Positions 1 to 11,613 of a DNA stretch of 64,000 nucleotides are shown piece by piece; position 1 is the stretch's first letter, and every line of letters starts with the position of its first letter. The DNA lies in the NCBI GenBank assembly GCA_037952775.1, contig JBANAY010000003.1, positions 14,322,001 through 14,386,000 on the forward strand. Reading direction: 5' to 3'. Origin of the DNA: Clonostachys chloroleuca. Lineage: Eukaryota; Ascomycota; Sordariomycetes; Hypocreales; Bionectriaceae. Made by a program: the position numbers and the translations under genes. The notes under the pieces are model-generated. The model made no database searches, was not told where the DNA came from, and worked only from the letters and a program-made list of their open reading frames with translations.

Positions 1-245
1 AAAAGATCAACGAGGAGTTCTCCGACCTGTGCGGCCAGTAACCCCGCCGCCTGTTCTACTTCGCCGCCCTCCCCCTCACAGCCAGCATCGAGGACATTCT
101 AAGCTCCATCGAGCACGTGCGCAGCCGCAAGTACTTCAATGGGCTCGAGCTTGGAGGTATGATGTTGATGTGTTGATGCAGGTATTTGCGAGTGTTTGTT
201 GGAGCTTCATCCGGCCGCTTTTGAGTTAACCAGCGCTTCTTAGGT
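1..245. other. unassigned GC-rich edge fragment
   Basis: The first ~160 bases are GC-rich and read like coding sequence on the + strand, apart from a stop near position 40. I do not recognise the product. The segment is cut by the window edge and runs directly into the Tc1-like transposase, so it may be the remnant of a gene disrupted by that insertion. Composition is the only support. Confidence 0.25.
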
Positions 246-857
246 AATCTTCTCTGGCGAGTCAACCGCACAATCGCAGCCTAATTCAAAGAGAGGCTGG
301 GTCTTCCGGAAGCCTCATAAGAAGTTCCTCTCTCAATGTGTAAATATCACAGTTCACGGGAAGTTAAAAATATCCCTTATGGTGTGGGCAGCGATCTGGC
401 GGACCGGCAAGAACAAGCTTGTTATTATGGAGTGTGATCCAACGAGCAGAAGAAATAGATATGCAGCTAAGAGCTATCAAAATGTATTATTAGAAGGCCT
501 TCTTCTTATTTATGACGGAACAAGGCATTTCCAGCAAGATAACGCAAGAATTCATAACTTTGGAGGCACGCCGGAGTAGCTGCAGATCACGGAATTGAGT
601 GGATTGACTGGCCGCCACACTCGCCCGATATCAACCCTATTGAGCACGTTCGGAAAGCTTTAAAAGCTAATCTTATGAAGATGCACCCTCAAACTCGTAA
701 TTTAGATAATAATGAGGTTTACTGAGTGAAATTGGTGGAATGATTGCAGAAAGCGTGGGATACAATTGACCAGCCCTTTATCTGCAAGCTTATTGACTCT
801 TTGCCACATCGCATCCTTGCAGTCATCTGGGCCAAGGGCTTTTATACAAAATATTGA
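246..857 (+). pseudogene. Tc1/mariner-type transposase remnant (dead)
   Basis: The + strand keeps the C-terminal two thirds of a Tc1/mariner (impala-like) DDE transposase. In order there is the first catalytic block (FSGES, where the family has FSDES, so the first Asp is lost), a VWAAIW block near 380, the second catalytic block QQDNARIH near 530, and WPPHSPDINPIEHV near 610-650. Translation then runs to a terminal YTKY near 857. A frameshift near 577 (net minus one base) and a stop at about 731 break it. The DNA-binding N-terminus is missing and I saw no terminal inverted repeats. This is established family knowledge applied to visible motifs; the element is certainly inactive. Confidence 0.85.
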
Positions 858-1858
858 TTCGCACGCTCCAGGCTATCTATTGATAATATAAAACTTCATT
901 TGGGCTAAAATTGGAAGAATTATCGTGGGTTGAAAAGGGTGTGTTGAGCGCGTCTTATGGGTGCTGACGTCGCTGTTCGTAGACTTATATCACCAAACTG
1001 TAGCTCGTACAGTTTGGCAAATCATGTCAGCATATTCTTCGCATTCTTTTTTAGCTAGGGATTAGTTAGCGGTAGTTGAAACCAAGTACTAGCATACAAG
1101 TGCCCGGCAATTACTACCCTACTTCCTCAAGTGAACAAGCTCAGGTAAGCGCTAGAGAGCAAGGTAGTTATTAAGACCACTTAAAGCTTTCTTATTGGCT
1201 TATTTTGCGAGCCGGCAACTCCACAGGCCACATTGAGAGTGGCGATAAGTGAGGAAGACTTATTGCTAAGGCAGCCAAAAAGAGACAAAAGCTGGCGATA
1301 GGTGGGCCAAAGGAACAAAGTTCTAAATAAAAGATTCCGCCTAATCTAGCAATATGTTGCATTTATAGCAATTAATGCGAGCGTAATAGCTAGCTGTAAG
1401 GGCTGTTACGCTAAACCGTAACACTTATACCTCGGCTAAGCATTCTAAGAGACTATGATATTTCAGGTTGGCGCCTTGCAACTAGATAAAAGGAGCGTGT
1501 GGTGGTGAAGTTAGATAAGAGCTACAATTGGTCAGGTTTTACGAGCACATTCATGGTATTTTGCAGCTGACTGTGTTTCTCTTCTTTTATGAACTAGGAT
1601 GGTTAGGGATCTAATTAGGTATGTAGCTATGTTTCTGGAAGTCGCTGGTTCTACCAAAATAGTAAATTAAATTACTCCTTAGATATACCAGAGCAAAGGG
1701 ATATTGTAGCAAAAAGGGTATATAAACACCTTCTTTCCATGCTTAAATTCAAAGTCATAATCATCCAGCAACAGTCCTAAATATCCAAGCAATTACCTCG
1801 TCTTATATCCATTTTCTTTCAATTTCCTCTCAACCTGTCTTGCTATCTAAACTTCAAG
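858..1858. other. intergenic region upstream of the secreted-protein gene
   Basis: About 1 kb with no convincing ORF. It is moderately AT-rich with no recognisable repeat. The last 140 bases form the promoter and 5' leader of the cysteine-rich protein gene, including a TATA box. Confidence 0.5.
1719..1726 (+). promoter_or_regulatory. TATA box of cysteine-rich secreted protein gene
   Basis: TATATAAA lies about 135 bases before the ATG in the context AGGGTATATAAACACC. The paralogous gene at 59,669 has the similar AGGTATATAACCTCC at the same relative distance, which supports a conserved promoter. Confidence 0.6.
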
Positions 1859-2227
1859 ATGCATTTCACCAAGACTATTATTTCTCTCTTTGCCCTCTCC
1901 AGCTTTGCTACTGCACGGCTTGGCGACTCTGAATCCAGCTTTGCTCGCCGTGAGGTTGCCAGAGATGCCCATGAGCAGTATCTTGCAGCACGTGATGAAT
2001 ATATCGAGAAGCGTGAGCTTTTCCGCCGTGTAAGTTCCATTTTATTTTGCTACTGATATTAGACTTCGTACTAATATAAATTCTAGCTTGGTGGTAATGG
2101 TGTATGTAAGCCTAACGGTGGTGGTGGCAAAAGAGCTTGCTTCAAGAAGGATGGCAGACTATGGAAGTATTGTGGCAGCTGCAGGACAGGTGCTGCAGAG
2201 GGCGAAAACTGCCTTTGCAACGCTTAA
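1859..2227 (+). CDS. small secreted cysteine-rich protein (effector-like), 103 aa
   Basis: Two exons (1859-2029 and 2087-2227) join in phase 0 across a 57-bp GTAAGT..TAG intron and give 103 residues. Residues 1-19 are a clear signal peptide ending in a small-residue cleavage site. A charged spacer follows, ending in EKRELFRR, whose KR and RR are possible Kex2 sites. Exon 2 is a glycine/lysine-rich domain with six cysteines spaced C-x10-C-x10-C-x2-C-x9-C-x-C, fitting three disulphides. The small size, secretion and cysteines are typical of effectors or antimicrobial-type peptides, but I do not recognise the family. A paralogue with the same exon structure lies at 59,669. Codons and splice sites are intact, so it is probably functional. 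Confidence 0.85.
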
Positions 2228-4325
2228 GACCCTGCCCGGTCTTTGTTGCGTTTCACGAAGGATCTCCTTACCTCCAGAGGGCGCAACGTAAAGCATACAG
2301 TTCAGCTGAAGAATTATGGTATCAACAACATATCTCTATATGGGCTATGTAGACTATCGGGAGAACGATGGGTTAGGCTGTCTGAACAACCCCAGCCCTG
2401 ACAGACACAAGCAGGTTCTCTACTGAATAAAGTTCTACTATTATACTATAACTAGATAGGTCTTAGAAAACTATATATATTTTTCTCAAAGGATATATTT
2501 CTATTCTAGGGAGAAGTTTGTATTTAACTATATTCTTACTGTGGTTTACCCTCTGCAAATGTTGCTAGCTTGTTGGTTTCTGCCAAACAGCTTACTACAT
2601 CCTCCTACTTCGTATCTTTTGGCCGTCCTGTCCGGCCGTTGTGAAAGAGCAGTCCATAGCTTTCATGGCACAGTTTATAAAACTCCTCGGACGCTGTCTC
2701 AAGCTCGGGCACCCGCCCAAAGTATAGGTACTGCTCTGTGCGCGACTACTTCGATGCGCTCTGCAAGTATCCGCCGCTTTGTCCGGGCTCACTATATTAT
2801 AGCCAACTGGATTATGGTGCCGAGAGTTGAATACAAATAAATTCGCTGATTCTTGCTTAATAAGAAACAGACTGGTGCTCTCTTGTATATAACAGGTCTT
2901 GCCGCCTCGATTATCTTGCCATATCGGCTGACCTCGCTATCGGTGCACCCCGATGGCCCCACGGTAATAGTTCAGTCACCAATCGTTCCTTCTTTATCTT
3001 GCCAAACCCTAAAATCTAACACTCTAGAATGATTTCTGTGCCTTGGCCAGGGTCCACCTGTCTAGGCGAGCGTTCGTTTGTATCCTACTTCCGCCGTTGC
3101 TATGGGCAGACATTGAAAAGGCCCAACAAGGGCACCAAAAAGGGCACCAAAACAGAAGCTAGAGCGGGCCATTTCCACATTTAAATCGTTTCGCACGCCC
3201 AAGAAAAGAGCTGGGTAGCATTCGAATCGAACCAAGAACCATTGTGGGGCTTGTTCGCTGGAATGGTTACTTTTGTAGTCGCTTTAAAAGGCAGAGGTTC
3301 TGGTCTCGCGAGCGCTGCGTGCCAAGACGGCTTTTGTCGGAAAGCGTGAGGTGTGTTGAAGGGTCACGTGTTGCATCCATCCGACGCTTTGGTATGCTCA
3401 GAGCCGAACGCAACCCCTGGCAGCACTATGTAGCGACGGTCACATGGTAATTTGGGGGCCTCACCCTTGTACCAACATGCCGTCCGGCTGTGCCCACACT
3501 CCCCCCGGAGCTTTGAATGCGAATGCAATAACATTACATTACGTGACCGTCTTCTAAGAAGTGCTAAGGTAGGTCATGGTGGAGTAACATAAGCTCTCAA
3601 TAGAAATAATCTTACAGGGACTTGTGAGTGTGTAGCCTCTGATATTCTATTACTCACGGAACGGAATCGAGCGTCTTCAGAAGATTTCGACTAGAATCTG
3701 AATGCAGTGGGTTCATAGGACCCTGCATGCGCGGTGTTATTGGGGGGCTACTTTTTTCATTCGCGCGTTGACTAGCGCCCTCGCTGCCTCAGCCAATCGA
3801 ATGAGGCTTAAGCTCGCATTTCTGTGTGCAAGGGTGAGAAAAAGGGCATGTTTTGGACCATTGCTCCACCTTGACAGTGCCTTTGATGCAATCGTTTGCT
3901 GTGGATCTTGGCATCCCTACGGGCGCCGGGCCTACTAACTCAATGGTGACATTGCCCCGATGAGTATCATCAAACATCCTTGGATTATGGCCCGCTATAA
4001 CCACAAAGAAACAACTCGCATAGCGTGTAAGTGATTCGCTACCAAGAGCTGGAATTTCCTAACCAGGTAATGTCCTATAATGATTCCGATATGGGTTGCG
4101 GATTATATCGCCCGCGGTCTACGTCTTGCCTATCTGAATATTAGCATTCCCGGAGAAGGAACCATTGTTGCGGCTTTTCCTAGTGATGCTCGCCGAGTGC
4201 TAATATCGATGCCTCGAAACTGATATCCTTAACCGGGGCAGCATGCCTATTTGTACATGCCTAGCATTAGCCTATGGCAATCCTATCCATTCTCAATTGC
4301 ATAGGTAGATAAGAGAAATGATGTA
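2228..4325. other. intergenic, no gene recognised
   Basis: About 2.1 kb. Several short ORFs occur on both strands (for example 2541-2840 and 3702-3938) but overlap each other and show no domain or signal peptide. I see no repeat or RNA gene. The right end may contain unrecognisable upstream remnants of the ferric reductase below. Confidence 0.45.
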
Positions 4326-4957
4326 ATGCCGAATAAGCTATTTAGTGATATACAGCACAGCACAGCTACACGCAAACCGCAAATATCATTTGTAATCCGC
4401 GCCAGGACCGGAATGACGAGAAGCTTATACCGCAAAGCCGTGGCTACGCATGGCGGAACAATGAAAATGATGTGCCTTGTAGAGGGCCACTATGGTGTCA
4501 AACACTCACTTGGTTCTTATGGGACCGTTACGCTCTTTGCCGGAGGTGTCGGTATTACACATCAACTGCTCTACCTAAAATCCCTCGTAACTGATCTCTC
4601 TGAAGGTATTATAGCTACACGTAAAGTGGTGCTCATTTGGTTCATTCAACAATTTGAGCATCTCGAGTGGGCGCTCCCTTGGTTAAAGCAAGTGCAGGCA
4701 ATAGAGGTGCGCAATGAAATACTTCAAGTTATGGACTTTGTGTCGAAACTTCAGTCCATTGATATGGTTTGAGTCCACTATTACAAGGTTCTGTATTTGG
4801 AAACCGCCCTGACATAGACATGTTGGTTACAAGAGAACAAGAGCAGCAGGTTGGTGCTATGGCTGTCTCGGTCCGCGGACCTCGGGGGTTTAGTGATGAG
4901 GTCCGTCGCATCTTGAGAGAGCGCCAGAGTAGTAGTAACCTGGATTTCGTTGAGTAA
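4326..4957 (+). pseudogene. ferric reductase (FRE family) C-terminal remnant
   Basis: Translation gives the NAD(P)H-binding half of a fungal ferric reductase. There is an EGHYG block near residue 53 (family G/D-GPYG), then LFAGGVGITHQ near 71, and at the end QVGAMAVSV followed by a DEVRR..SNLDFVE terminus. The frame changes near 4768 (net minus one base), splitting the reading at IDM|SPLLQGSVFGNRP. The family's CGP cysteine near the C-terminus is Arg here. The transmembrane ferric reductase domain and FAD motif are absent upstream, so this is a truncated fragment. Intact proteins of this family are plasma-membrane metalloreductases that reduce Fe(III) or Cu(II) chelates. Confidence 0.75.
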
Positions 4958-5183
4958 ACCTCTTCCCTGTAATCCACGTTGTCATATTTATGATAGAAGA
5001 TTCGTCTATGGGCGCGAGTGGTTGAAGAGTGACGTTAATTACGTACTTCAAATATTGTTATTCTAATGTTTTATCTAGGTGCTGAGCCTGGATGCTGCAC
5101 TTAATTCTATGACACGCCAATTCCCTCCCATGGAGAGCCTTTAAATCACGTAGACGTTTCCGATATATAATTCAGAGACACAG

Positions 5184-5620
5184 CTAGCTTGTGACGAGGG
5201 CCCTGAGCATATCGATCTCTTTACCAGCGAGGCTGTTATGGTGGACGAAGGATTGCCCCCGTCTCGTCTGTGTAAAGTCATCCTCGATGCTGGCAAGGGG
5301 GGCTGTGAAACGCTGATCGTCACCCTCCTTAAAGATGAGCTGGTCCCGGAGCAGGTCCTCGACATCGGTTGTCATCGCCATACTCCAGAGGTCCTCCATT
5401 AGGATTGGTTTTCCTATGAAGTACATCATCTCACATTGCTTGCTCCAGGACACCATAAGCCTGCTCCCGGTCTCACTCACGATCTTTTTGCTATAATAAC
5501 AAGCTCAGTATATAGACCATGCGCGAGTATGTTGCCTTGCAGAGCCAGGCGTCCCGGACCTGGGTGAACCGTTGCGTGAGGTCGATCATGCCAGGCCTCG
5601 TGTATCGCTAACGATCGTGC
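5184..5620 (-). pseudogene. fragment resembling fungal telomere-linked/RecQ-associated proteins
   Basis: The minus strand encodes about 140 residues in at least two frames. The pattern recalls long fungal proteins that carry or accompany RecQ-like helicases: a 'YSRMVYIL..LLLYSKKI' segment, a W-S..MMYFIGKPI segment, LLRDQLIF, then 'IEDDFTQTRRGQSFV'. This is by-eye pattern memory of the family, not a search. No helicase motif is present and both ends are lost. If the call is right it is subtelomere-type repeat debris. It could also be an unrelated orphan fragment. Confidence 0.35.
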
Positions 5621-6236
5621 GAGTGGCAGCTTCATTTCCTCATTTACTCAGTCAATGACCGTCGCGGACTTGTGTACGTTCAAACTTCCCGAGCGCGCTT
5701 AAGCCTTACAACCTTTTCTCGTCCGCACCTGGCTTCAACCTGATGGAGAGACTCCCAACCAGGCGATAGCAAGTCAATCTAAATGCCCTAAGTACATGAC
5801 TTTAGGGGAGTTCAAAGCCTTGGCTGTCTTACCATACGGATATCTTCTTCAGTGGATGAGCATCTTGGTACAACTCGCTATGCCAACGATTGACTTCAAC
5901 CAAGACGAGACGGTAATATTCTTGCTCCAAATAAGCCTATAAGGCTGGGCCACACTCAGTTTATGAGGTCACCCGAGAAGCTCACACATGCCTCACTGAC
6001 GTGGAGCTTGGTCGTCGGCTGTTGAGAACCTCTCGCAGGCAGTTTCAAGGATCGAAAAGAATTGGAGTCCCACATGGCCTTATGTTCTTTCACACTGTTA
6101 GCAATTCGGTTTCTGTCTCTGGCTAGCCCGCTGCTGTATAAGGCATTATGAGGCTTCTATGTTATTGTCGCTGTATCTCATACCAGTGGTTAAAAACTTC
6201 GATCAGGAAAGTCCAGGATACGGCTGATGACATGCA
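5621..6236. other. intergenic, nothing recognised
   Basis: About 0.6 kb of mixed composition between two weak coding-like segments. No ORF with recognisable motifs and no repeat was seen. Confidence 0.4.
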
Positions 6237-6584
6237 ATGAAGGGATTTTCGGAGTCGGCCCTTAATGTTGCCATAATATGTGTACAAACGCTTAACGTTG
6301 ACGATAAGCACTTGAAGAAGATCCTAGAAGACTCACAGCAGGCGTCTCATCTTGTTGAATCCTTTATCGTCAACTACAACACCACTCTTGCCAACAATAA
6401 GGCCCAAAGCCCACTTCAAAGCATCATGGACGACAGAACCAAAAACTCTTTGCACCGTACTCGGTCAGTCCTTATCCATGAGGTCATATATCGCGGCAAT
6501 GAATGCCTTGATCTAGCTATCAAGCAAAGCTGGCCAGACTTCTCTTGGACAACAGAGTGGTCTCTAGCCTCTTCGACATGTTAA
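6237..6584 (+). CDS. hypothetical 115-aa ORF, probably a fragment
   Basis: An ATG-initiated ORF of 115 codons predicted to be mostly alpha-helical, with Leu/Ile spacing in residues 1-75. It has no signal peptide or membrane segment and no motif I recognise. No neighbouring exon could be joined to it convincingly. It may be a chance ORF or the remains of a larger gene. Confidence 0.3.
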   Translation: MKGFSESALNVAIICVQTLNVDDKHLKKILEDSQQASHLVESFIVNYNTTLANNKAQSPLQSIMDDRTKNSLHRTRSVLIHEVIYRGNECLDLAIKQSWPDFSWTTEWSLASSTC

Positions 6585-6805
6585 TGGCTTGAAATAAACT
6601 CTGGACGAAGACAAGTCAATCGTAACATCCCGACAGGCGAACTATTGGTCAATGGCGCCCCATTGACACGTCTAACTCATGACGATACTAGGCTTCACAT
6701 CGCAGTTATACATTTACAGTGTATATGTATGACGCTGATTTTTATTTGCACAATATTCAACTCTACCCTTGTTTATAATTTATTCAGCTACTGCCTGAGC
6801 ACAAC

Positions 6806-7224
6806 TTAAGGCGTGTACATTAGAGCCAGGCATTCAGTGCATCTAACAATATATAAATGTTTCTCACCGAAAACCCTATCTATTGTTCGGGCAAGAGCAG
6901 TCTCTATTAGCCTCTCCTTGATTTCTTGGATTCCTTCAATTCTGTGGAACAGAAAGGTCGAACCAAATGTCTTGACATCCCGAGTTCTCATAATATATTG
7001 CATTCCTGCCAACAGCAGTGTGTCTCGAAGGGTGACTGGATTATATATGAGGAGAGAGAGAGGCTGCGAGCTTGGTTAATTGACAGGAAAGTTTGTCCCA
7101 TTACTGCTTTATTATCCAATTTACCAGTCCATCTACAACTCTTTAGGGCAGATTCGAAGTCGATTCTGAGCTGCTGGACTAGCCACATGAGGCCAGCTAC
7201 TGTTGTGTCTGTGAGACCCCACAC
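6806..7224 (-). pseudogene. TPR-like protein fragment, frameshifted
   Basis: Two overlapping minus-strand frames (7224-6988 then 7012-6806) read as one protein of about 135 residues with a net minus-one shift near 7000. The first part has RIDFESALKSCRWTGKLDNK, and the second has a hydrophobic helix and the ending VFGEKHLYIVRCTECLALMY. The G-E-K-H..L..LA..Y pattern resembles the tetratricopeptide helices of fungal TPR_12 proteins. No start codon region or complete repeat array is visible. The single-protein reading is fairly secure; the TPR assignment is only suggestive. Confidence 0.4.
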
Positions 7225-7774
7225 ACGTACAATAGTACAAAAGCTGTCTGGAGTTTTAATGATATTTTAATTGGTAAAGTATCGAAAGGGTCTGAGATGT
7301 TCAATAGCTGTAGGGTTACTTACGGTTGAGAGTAACAACTCAGTGTCCTCTGGAGGATTCCGACCCTTCAAGCGCTAGTATGGAACTGCTTTGAGGACCT
7401 TGAAATGTTTCTGCAGCTTGAGCTTTGCTTTGATTGACGTGTTGATGCTTCTAGATGGCACACCTCCCTTCGATCTGTCGCTTGAAACTTGTTAAAGGCA
7501 GTCCTGAGATAGCATTAATAGTAAGCCTGGGAGACTTGAATAGCCAGAGCATAGGCGGCCTCTATAGCTTTAGTATTAAGGATTAAGCGCAGGATTAAAC
7601 CTTACAATAGACATTTTTCCTTAAGTTAGGAATATGATATCGGAGTAAGGTCATATAGCTTACTGTTAGCTATTTAAACAGTTCCGCAGTCTCTCTTAAT
7701 ACTAAAATTATACCTCGATCCTAACTATTAAACAAAGAGTCAATTTCAACAAATAAGAACTGTCAATAACAAAT
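7225..7774. other. intergenic, nothing recognised
   Basis: About 0.55 kb, increasingly AT-rich towards 7,700. No ORF, repeat or RNA gene was seen. Confidence 0.5.
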
Positions 7775-8715
7775 CTATATGACAAAACGAAACTTGAGCG
7801 AGTCTCTGGCGATAATCTCCTCCCTTTTGGAGAGAAACTCCTCCATGTCCCAATTTGAGGTTATCATTCTTCCAGACAACCATTGCCTCTTCTCCTTGGT
7901 TAGAAACACAAGAGTATCGCCCGCCAGTTCTGGTTTGTCTTGACTGATCATACTCGCTTGCCCGGGCAATTTACGACTCAAATCCGTGAGAACATCACCT
8001 GGGTTAAAGGCGATTGCCAGGAGACCTTCTTTCTCATATTCCGTAGCGAAGACCTCTGCCATACGTGATACTGCGAGCTTGCTAATAGGATATGATGTAC
8101 CACCAGCTGCCACTAATAACGACGCGATGCTTGTGAAGAGGACGACGGTTCTAACCTCGCTTTTGAGCAGCAGTGGCAGGAAACACCTTGTCACTAACCA
8201 AGTGCCTCTCACGTTGACTTCCCAAATCTTCCACCAGTCATCTGGGTCCGTCTGATCCGTGTAGTCCCAAGTACTGCCATATCCAGCATTGTTAATGAGA
8301 ATATCCAGTGAATCAAATTGTTGACTATATTCTCGAACCATGTATTCAATCCCGACAGTATCAGTGATGTCAAGTTGGTAAGTTATCACCTTCGGGGGCT
8401 TCTTCCAGCCATCGTAGCTGCATTTTTGAGTTCCTTTTCCAGTTCTCCAAACGAAGAACGTGCCGCTAGGGCTATGATAGATGCACCAGCCCTTGCATAA
8501 GAGACTGCTAAAACGCGGCCAATGCCATAGGATCCACCCGTGATTAAGACCCGCTTCCCACTTAGGTCTGCTTTAGATGGGTCAATATAAGGATAGGTGT
8601 CATGATGGTAGGTAGGCACAAAATTGAGGCCACCCTTTTGAACCTGAGGGAAGATTCGTTCGGCCAGGCCCTCTTCTTCGTAAAGTTCTGCAATATCTCT
8701 TGGCGAAAGATACAT
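7775..8715 (-). pseudogene. short-chain dehydrogenase/reductase, one frameshift
   Basis: A classical SDR on the minus strand. Reading starts at the ATG at 8715, because upstream codons look like leader sequence. After an N-terminal extension come the cofactor motif TGGSYGIG (TGxxxGxG), NNAGYG, the catalytic Ser in FTSIAS, the catalytic YPISK (YxxxK) and NPGDV. The protein is complete (about 313 residues) except that the frame slips at a run of five G on the + strand (8394-8398); one further base would make it continuous. Either it is a recently broken gene or the run length is an assembly error. A TGxxxGxG Rossmann SDR uses NAD(P)(H) to oxidise or reduce alcohols or ketones; the substrate is unknown. 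A heavily decayed relative lies at 30.8 kb. Confidence 0.85.
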
Positions 8716-10156
8716 AGTGAGAAGAAGTTCAGTTTTGAGGATGTATTTTAACTTGTTGTTATGATGATACGTAAAAATTAGGTTCCTTTCTATATAGGGG
8801 TTAACTGCTGTCTTAAATAGACAAATTGGAAAGGTTTGCATATTATATTTTCATGCGTTACCTAATCAATGCATGCCTTATGCAAAAGTCTCCATGTTTG
8901 GTCAAATTACCTAACTCAGGTAAGGCGGGAAGCTGACATGTTAACAATCTAAATAGAGGAGGAAAATGCCTTGCAAGTTACCCGATAGAGGAATTGAGCG
9001 TAAGCTCGTAACCCTTGGATCTAGGTTCTCGGTCGAATTGTAAAGCAGCTAACATCTATTACGAATGGCCCACTTTAAAGCATAGCCCATCATGGCAAAA
9101 AAGATGCTCCCCTAGACTCTGTAGTGCGAGGAGGGCAGTCGTGAAGAGCGGTCAATGCCTGGGGCTTGTATATTTAGTATATGGGCCTATGCAAACCATG
9201 CTAATGGATGTCTGGTCTACTGCTGTTTTAGTCACTCGCTCGTAAACAGGCAGCCAATCGGATGCATTTGTCCCATCCCAAGATCTGAAAGAGTCTTACT
9301 TCACGAGTAGCACAAAACTATGATAAACTTTAGTATGGATATTAAAGCTTGTCAACGAACTTTTGGTATGTTAGTTTAGTAAGACCCGACCACAACAATT
9401 TCCATAGTTCATACTGGATGTATCAGTTTTTGGTTGTTACAACATCATCAACCCCGAATTTTGTCCCTTAAAGAAAATCCTTCTCATCTACACTTGCCGT
9501 ACATGATGATACATAAAGATAATACATAAAGTATATAGCTAGTGCAGTCAGTTGATGATTTGTCTTTCACCATAGCTCAATTCAATATGGGCAAAGGCCC
9601 TCGAACCCGCAGGCATTACACTCGGAATCAAGAAGGGTACCACACCGCTCGATGTAATGGGAACAAGCTAAACTGGTAAGGCCGTCCAGCTTCTCGTTTG
9701 GTTTTTTTAAGACCACTCTTGGGTAATCTAAGCCCTATAGAAATCCCAGTCGAGAGCTCCACCTATCTCAGTTAGCTGGGGAGGGGTTAGCGCAATCAGC
9801 TCGTACATCCTCCCCAATAACAGGACTGCAGAGGGATAAACCATAAATCAGAGCCATGCCATTTAGGGAACATAAAATAAACACTCTTTGCTAAAGGCTA
9901 GGACAATTAGCCTTTTGGAATCCGATGGGTACTATTGGATAAGCCAAGTTGACATCTGCATTGCCAAATACTGAACGTGAACAAGGGCCAAGATGTCTTT
10001 TTTTCACAACTGAGAATGATTTAAAGGACGAACGGCGCCGATCCCAAGAAGCGAAAGATAGGTGCACGAACAAGCAGTAACCCATCAATCACCTTTCCAA
10101 AATATCTTCCCCACACTTTTACAAACCACCTACACTATATTGTGCTTCGAGACAAG
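8716..10156. other. intergenic, promoter side of SDR and peroxygenase
   Basis: About 1.4 kb. Short ORFs at 9015-9245 and 9891-10088 have no recognisable features. A weak variant of the dispersed CTCGTAA motif occurs near 9005. The right end is the upstream region of the peroxygenase gene. Confidence 0.45.
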
Positions 10157-10951
10157 ATGAAGGCCTTTGTTCTTCTTCAGCTTGCGGCCATGGCCGTTGC
10201 TCTGCCAGAATGGGCCCCGGCAGGACCTTCTGACTCACGCTCGCCCTGCCCAGGACTCAACACGTTAGCAAACTACGGTTATCTGTGAGTACCACTGAAT
10301 CACTCTTGTTCTGCTCATAACTCTGACACTGACATTTTCCGTAGTCCTCGCGATGGCAAGGCAATCCCAATGTCCAAGTTCATCTCGGCCATCACCGAGG
10401 GCTTCAACTTTGACGCTTCCGTCGCCCAGTTCCTGGCCAGCGGCGCCTTCCAGATCTTTGGCCTCGACTCGGCCAAGGGCACCCTGGACCTCGAGACTCT
10501 CAACACGGCCGGCCGTCTCGAGCACCCTGCCTCTCTGACGCGCCAGGACCAGCCCGGCGGCGACAGCCTCAACGTCGACCCGGCATGCGTCGACGCCATG
10601 CTCGCTGACAGCCCCAACCCCTACCTCGACATTGTGAGCGCTGGCGTCAGCCGCCACCGCACCTTTGTCGAGTCGGGCAAGCCCACCATCAGCGACACCA
10701 TCTGGACCGTCATGTTTGGCGAGAGCGCCCTGACCCTCATCGCCATGAACAACGGCACCTTCCCCGCTGCCGGCTTCCAGTCCGAGGACGTCTACAAGAT
10801 CCGCGCAGCCAAGGACTGGGTCAAGGTCTGGTTCGAGGAGGAGCGCTTCCCCGAGGGCTGGACGCCCCTGCAACGCCCCATCACCATCTCGGAGCTCAGC
10901 GCTGTTGGCGCCGTGGCACGTACCGAGTTTGCCAAGGCAGGAGCCGCCTAG
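10157..10951 (+). CDS. unspecific peroxygenase / chloroperoxidase-like heme-thiolate enzyme, 244 aa
   Basis: Two exons (10157-10284, 10345-10951) with a 60-bp GTGAGT..TAG intron in phase 2 encode 244 residues, the size of the short UPO/chloroperoxidase family (Peroxidase_2). Residues 1-16 are a signal peptide. The heme-ligating motif P-C-P is at 30-32 (Cys31 axial thiolate), in SPCPGLNTLANYGYLPRDGK. The distal-side motif, usually EHD, reads EHP at 102-104, and a Glu lies at 169 in MFGES. Secreted UPOs use H2O2 to oxygenate aromatic and aliphatic substrates. The coding strand is very GC-rich, which gives long spurious antisense ORFs. The reading frame and splice sites are intact. The Asp-to-Pro change near the active site makes activity uncertain. 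Confidence 0.9.
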
Positions 10952-11613
10952 TTTTTCACCTGGTCGTATGTGTACATGCGAATATTACTCGTATGAGTCG
11001 GTGAAGATGGAACGGATCCGCTCTTTAGCAACAGGGGAAGGGGACCTGGCTGGGCCAGGGGCGGAGGTGCGTTTGTTTTTAGCAGGTAGCAAGCAGGACA
11101 CATATTTTTAAATGAAAAAGGAGAGACGTCTCAGGCATTAGAATAGGTTCACTCAATGAGAATAATGATTCTACATGCTGTCATGCATTAACAATGAAGT
11201 TGAATACACTGCAGGATTCTGGCCTAAAATTATATATAATCAAAGGAACATGCTGTGCCGCACTATAAATAGTTGTAAACGCCCCCTGTCTTAAAAGCCC
11301 AGCACTTAGTAACCAAAGAATTCTGATTGGGTCCAGCTTATCCAGATGGAATTACAACGGAGTGTCGAGTCTGAAGCTCGGTCTCATCAATTTACGTCTT
11401 ACAATGTGAATACATATCCTGGTCGACAAGGGCGGAGTAGGAAACACGATGATGGCTCTCCGTATCACGGAGGTATTGTGGAGAGAGTGAGAAGAAGACT
11501 GAGGAGTATGCTGTCTCGAATTCTCTCCATTGACCCCATCTTGCTCTCAACTAAGACATTCGTACATTATTGATACAAAAATTGCCGTACTTCGCAGCTA
11601 CATCACCAGCTTG
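10952..11613. other. intergenic, 3' regions of convergent genes
   Basis: About 0.66 kb between the peroxygenase and the convergent esterase. AT-rich around 11,200-11,280. The short ORFs here show no features. Confidence 0.5.

Noticed and set aside
2541..2840. 99-codon ORF
   Set aside because: No motif, overlapped by an antisense ORF of similar size, no splice or promoter context.
6813..7270. Two + strand ORFs of 88 and 114 codons
   Set aside because: They are complements of the more protein-like TPR-type minus-strand reading.
10265..10873. 202-codon antisense ORF across the peroxygenase
   Set aside because: GC-rich coding strand makes the complement open by chance; Ala/Gly/Asp repeats without domain, and the sense strand has a clear enzyme.
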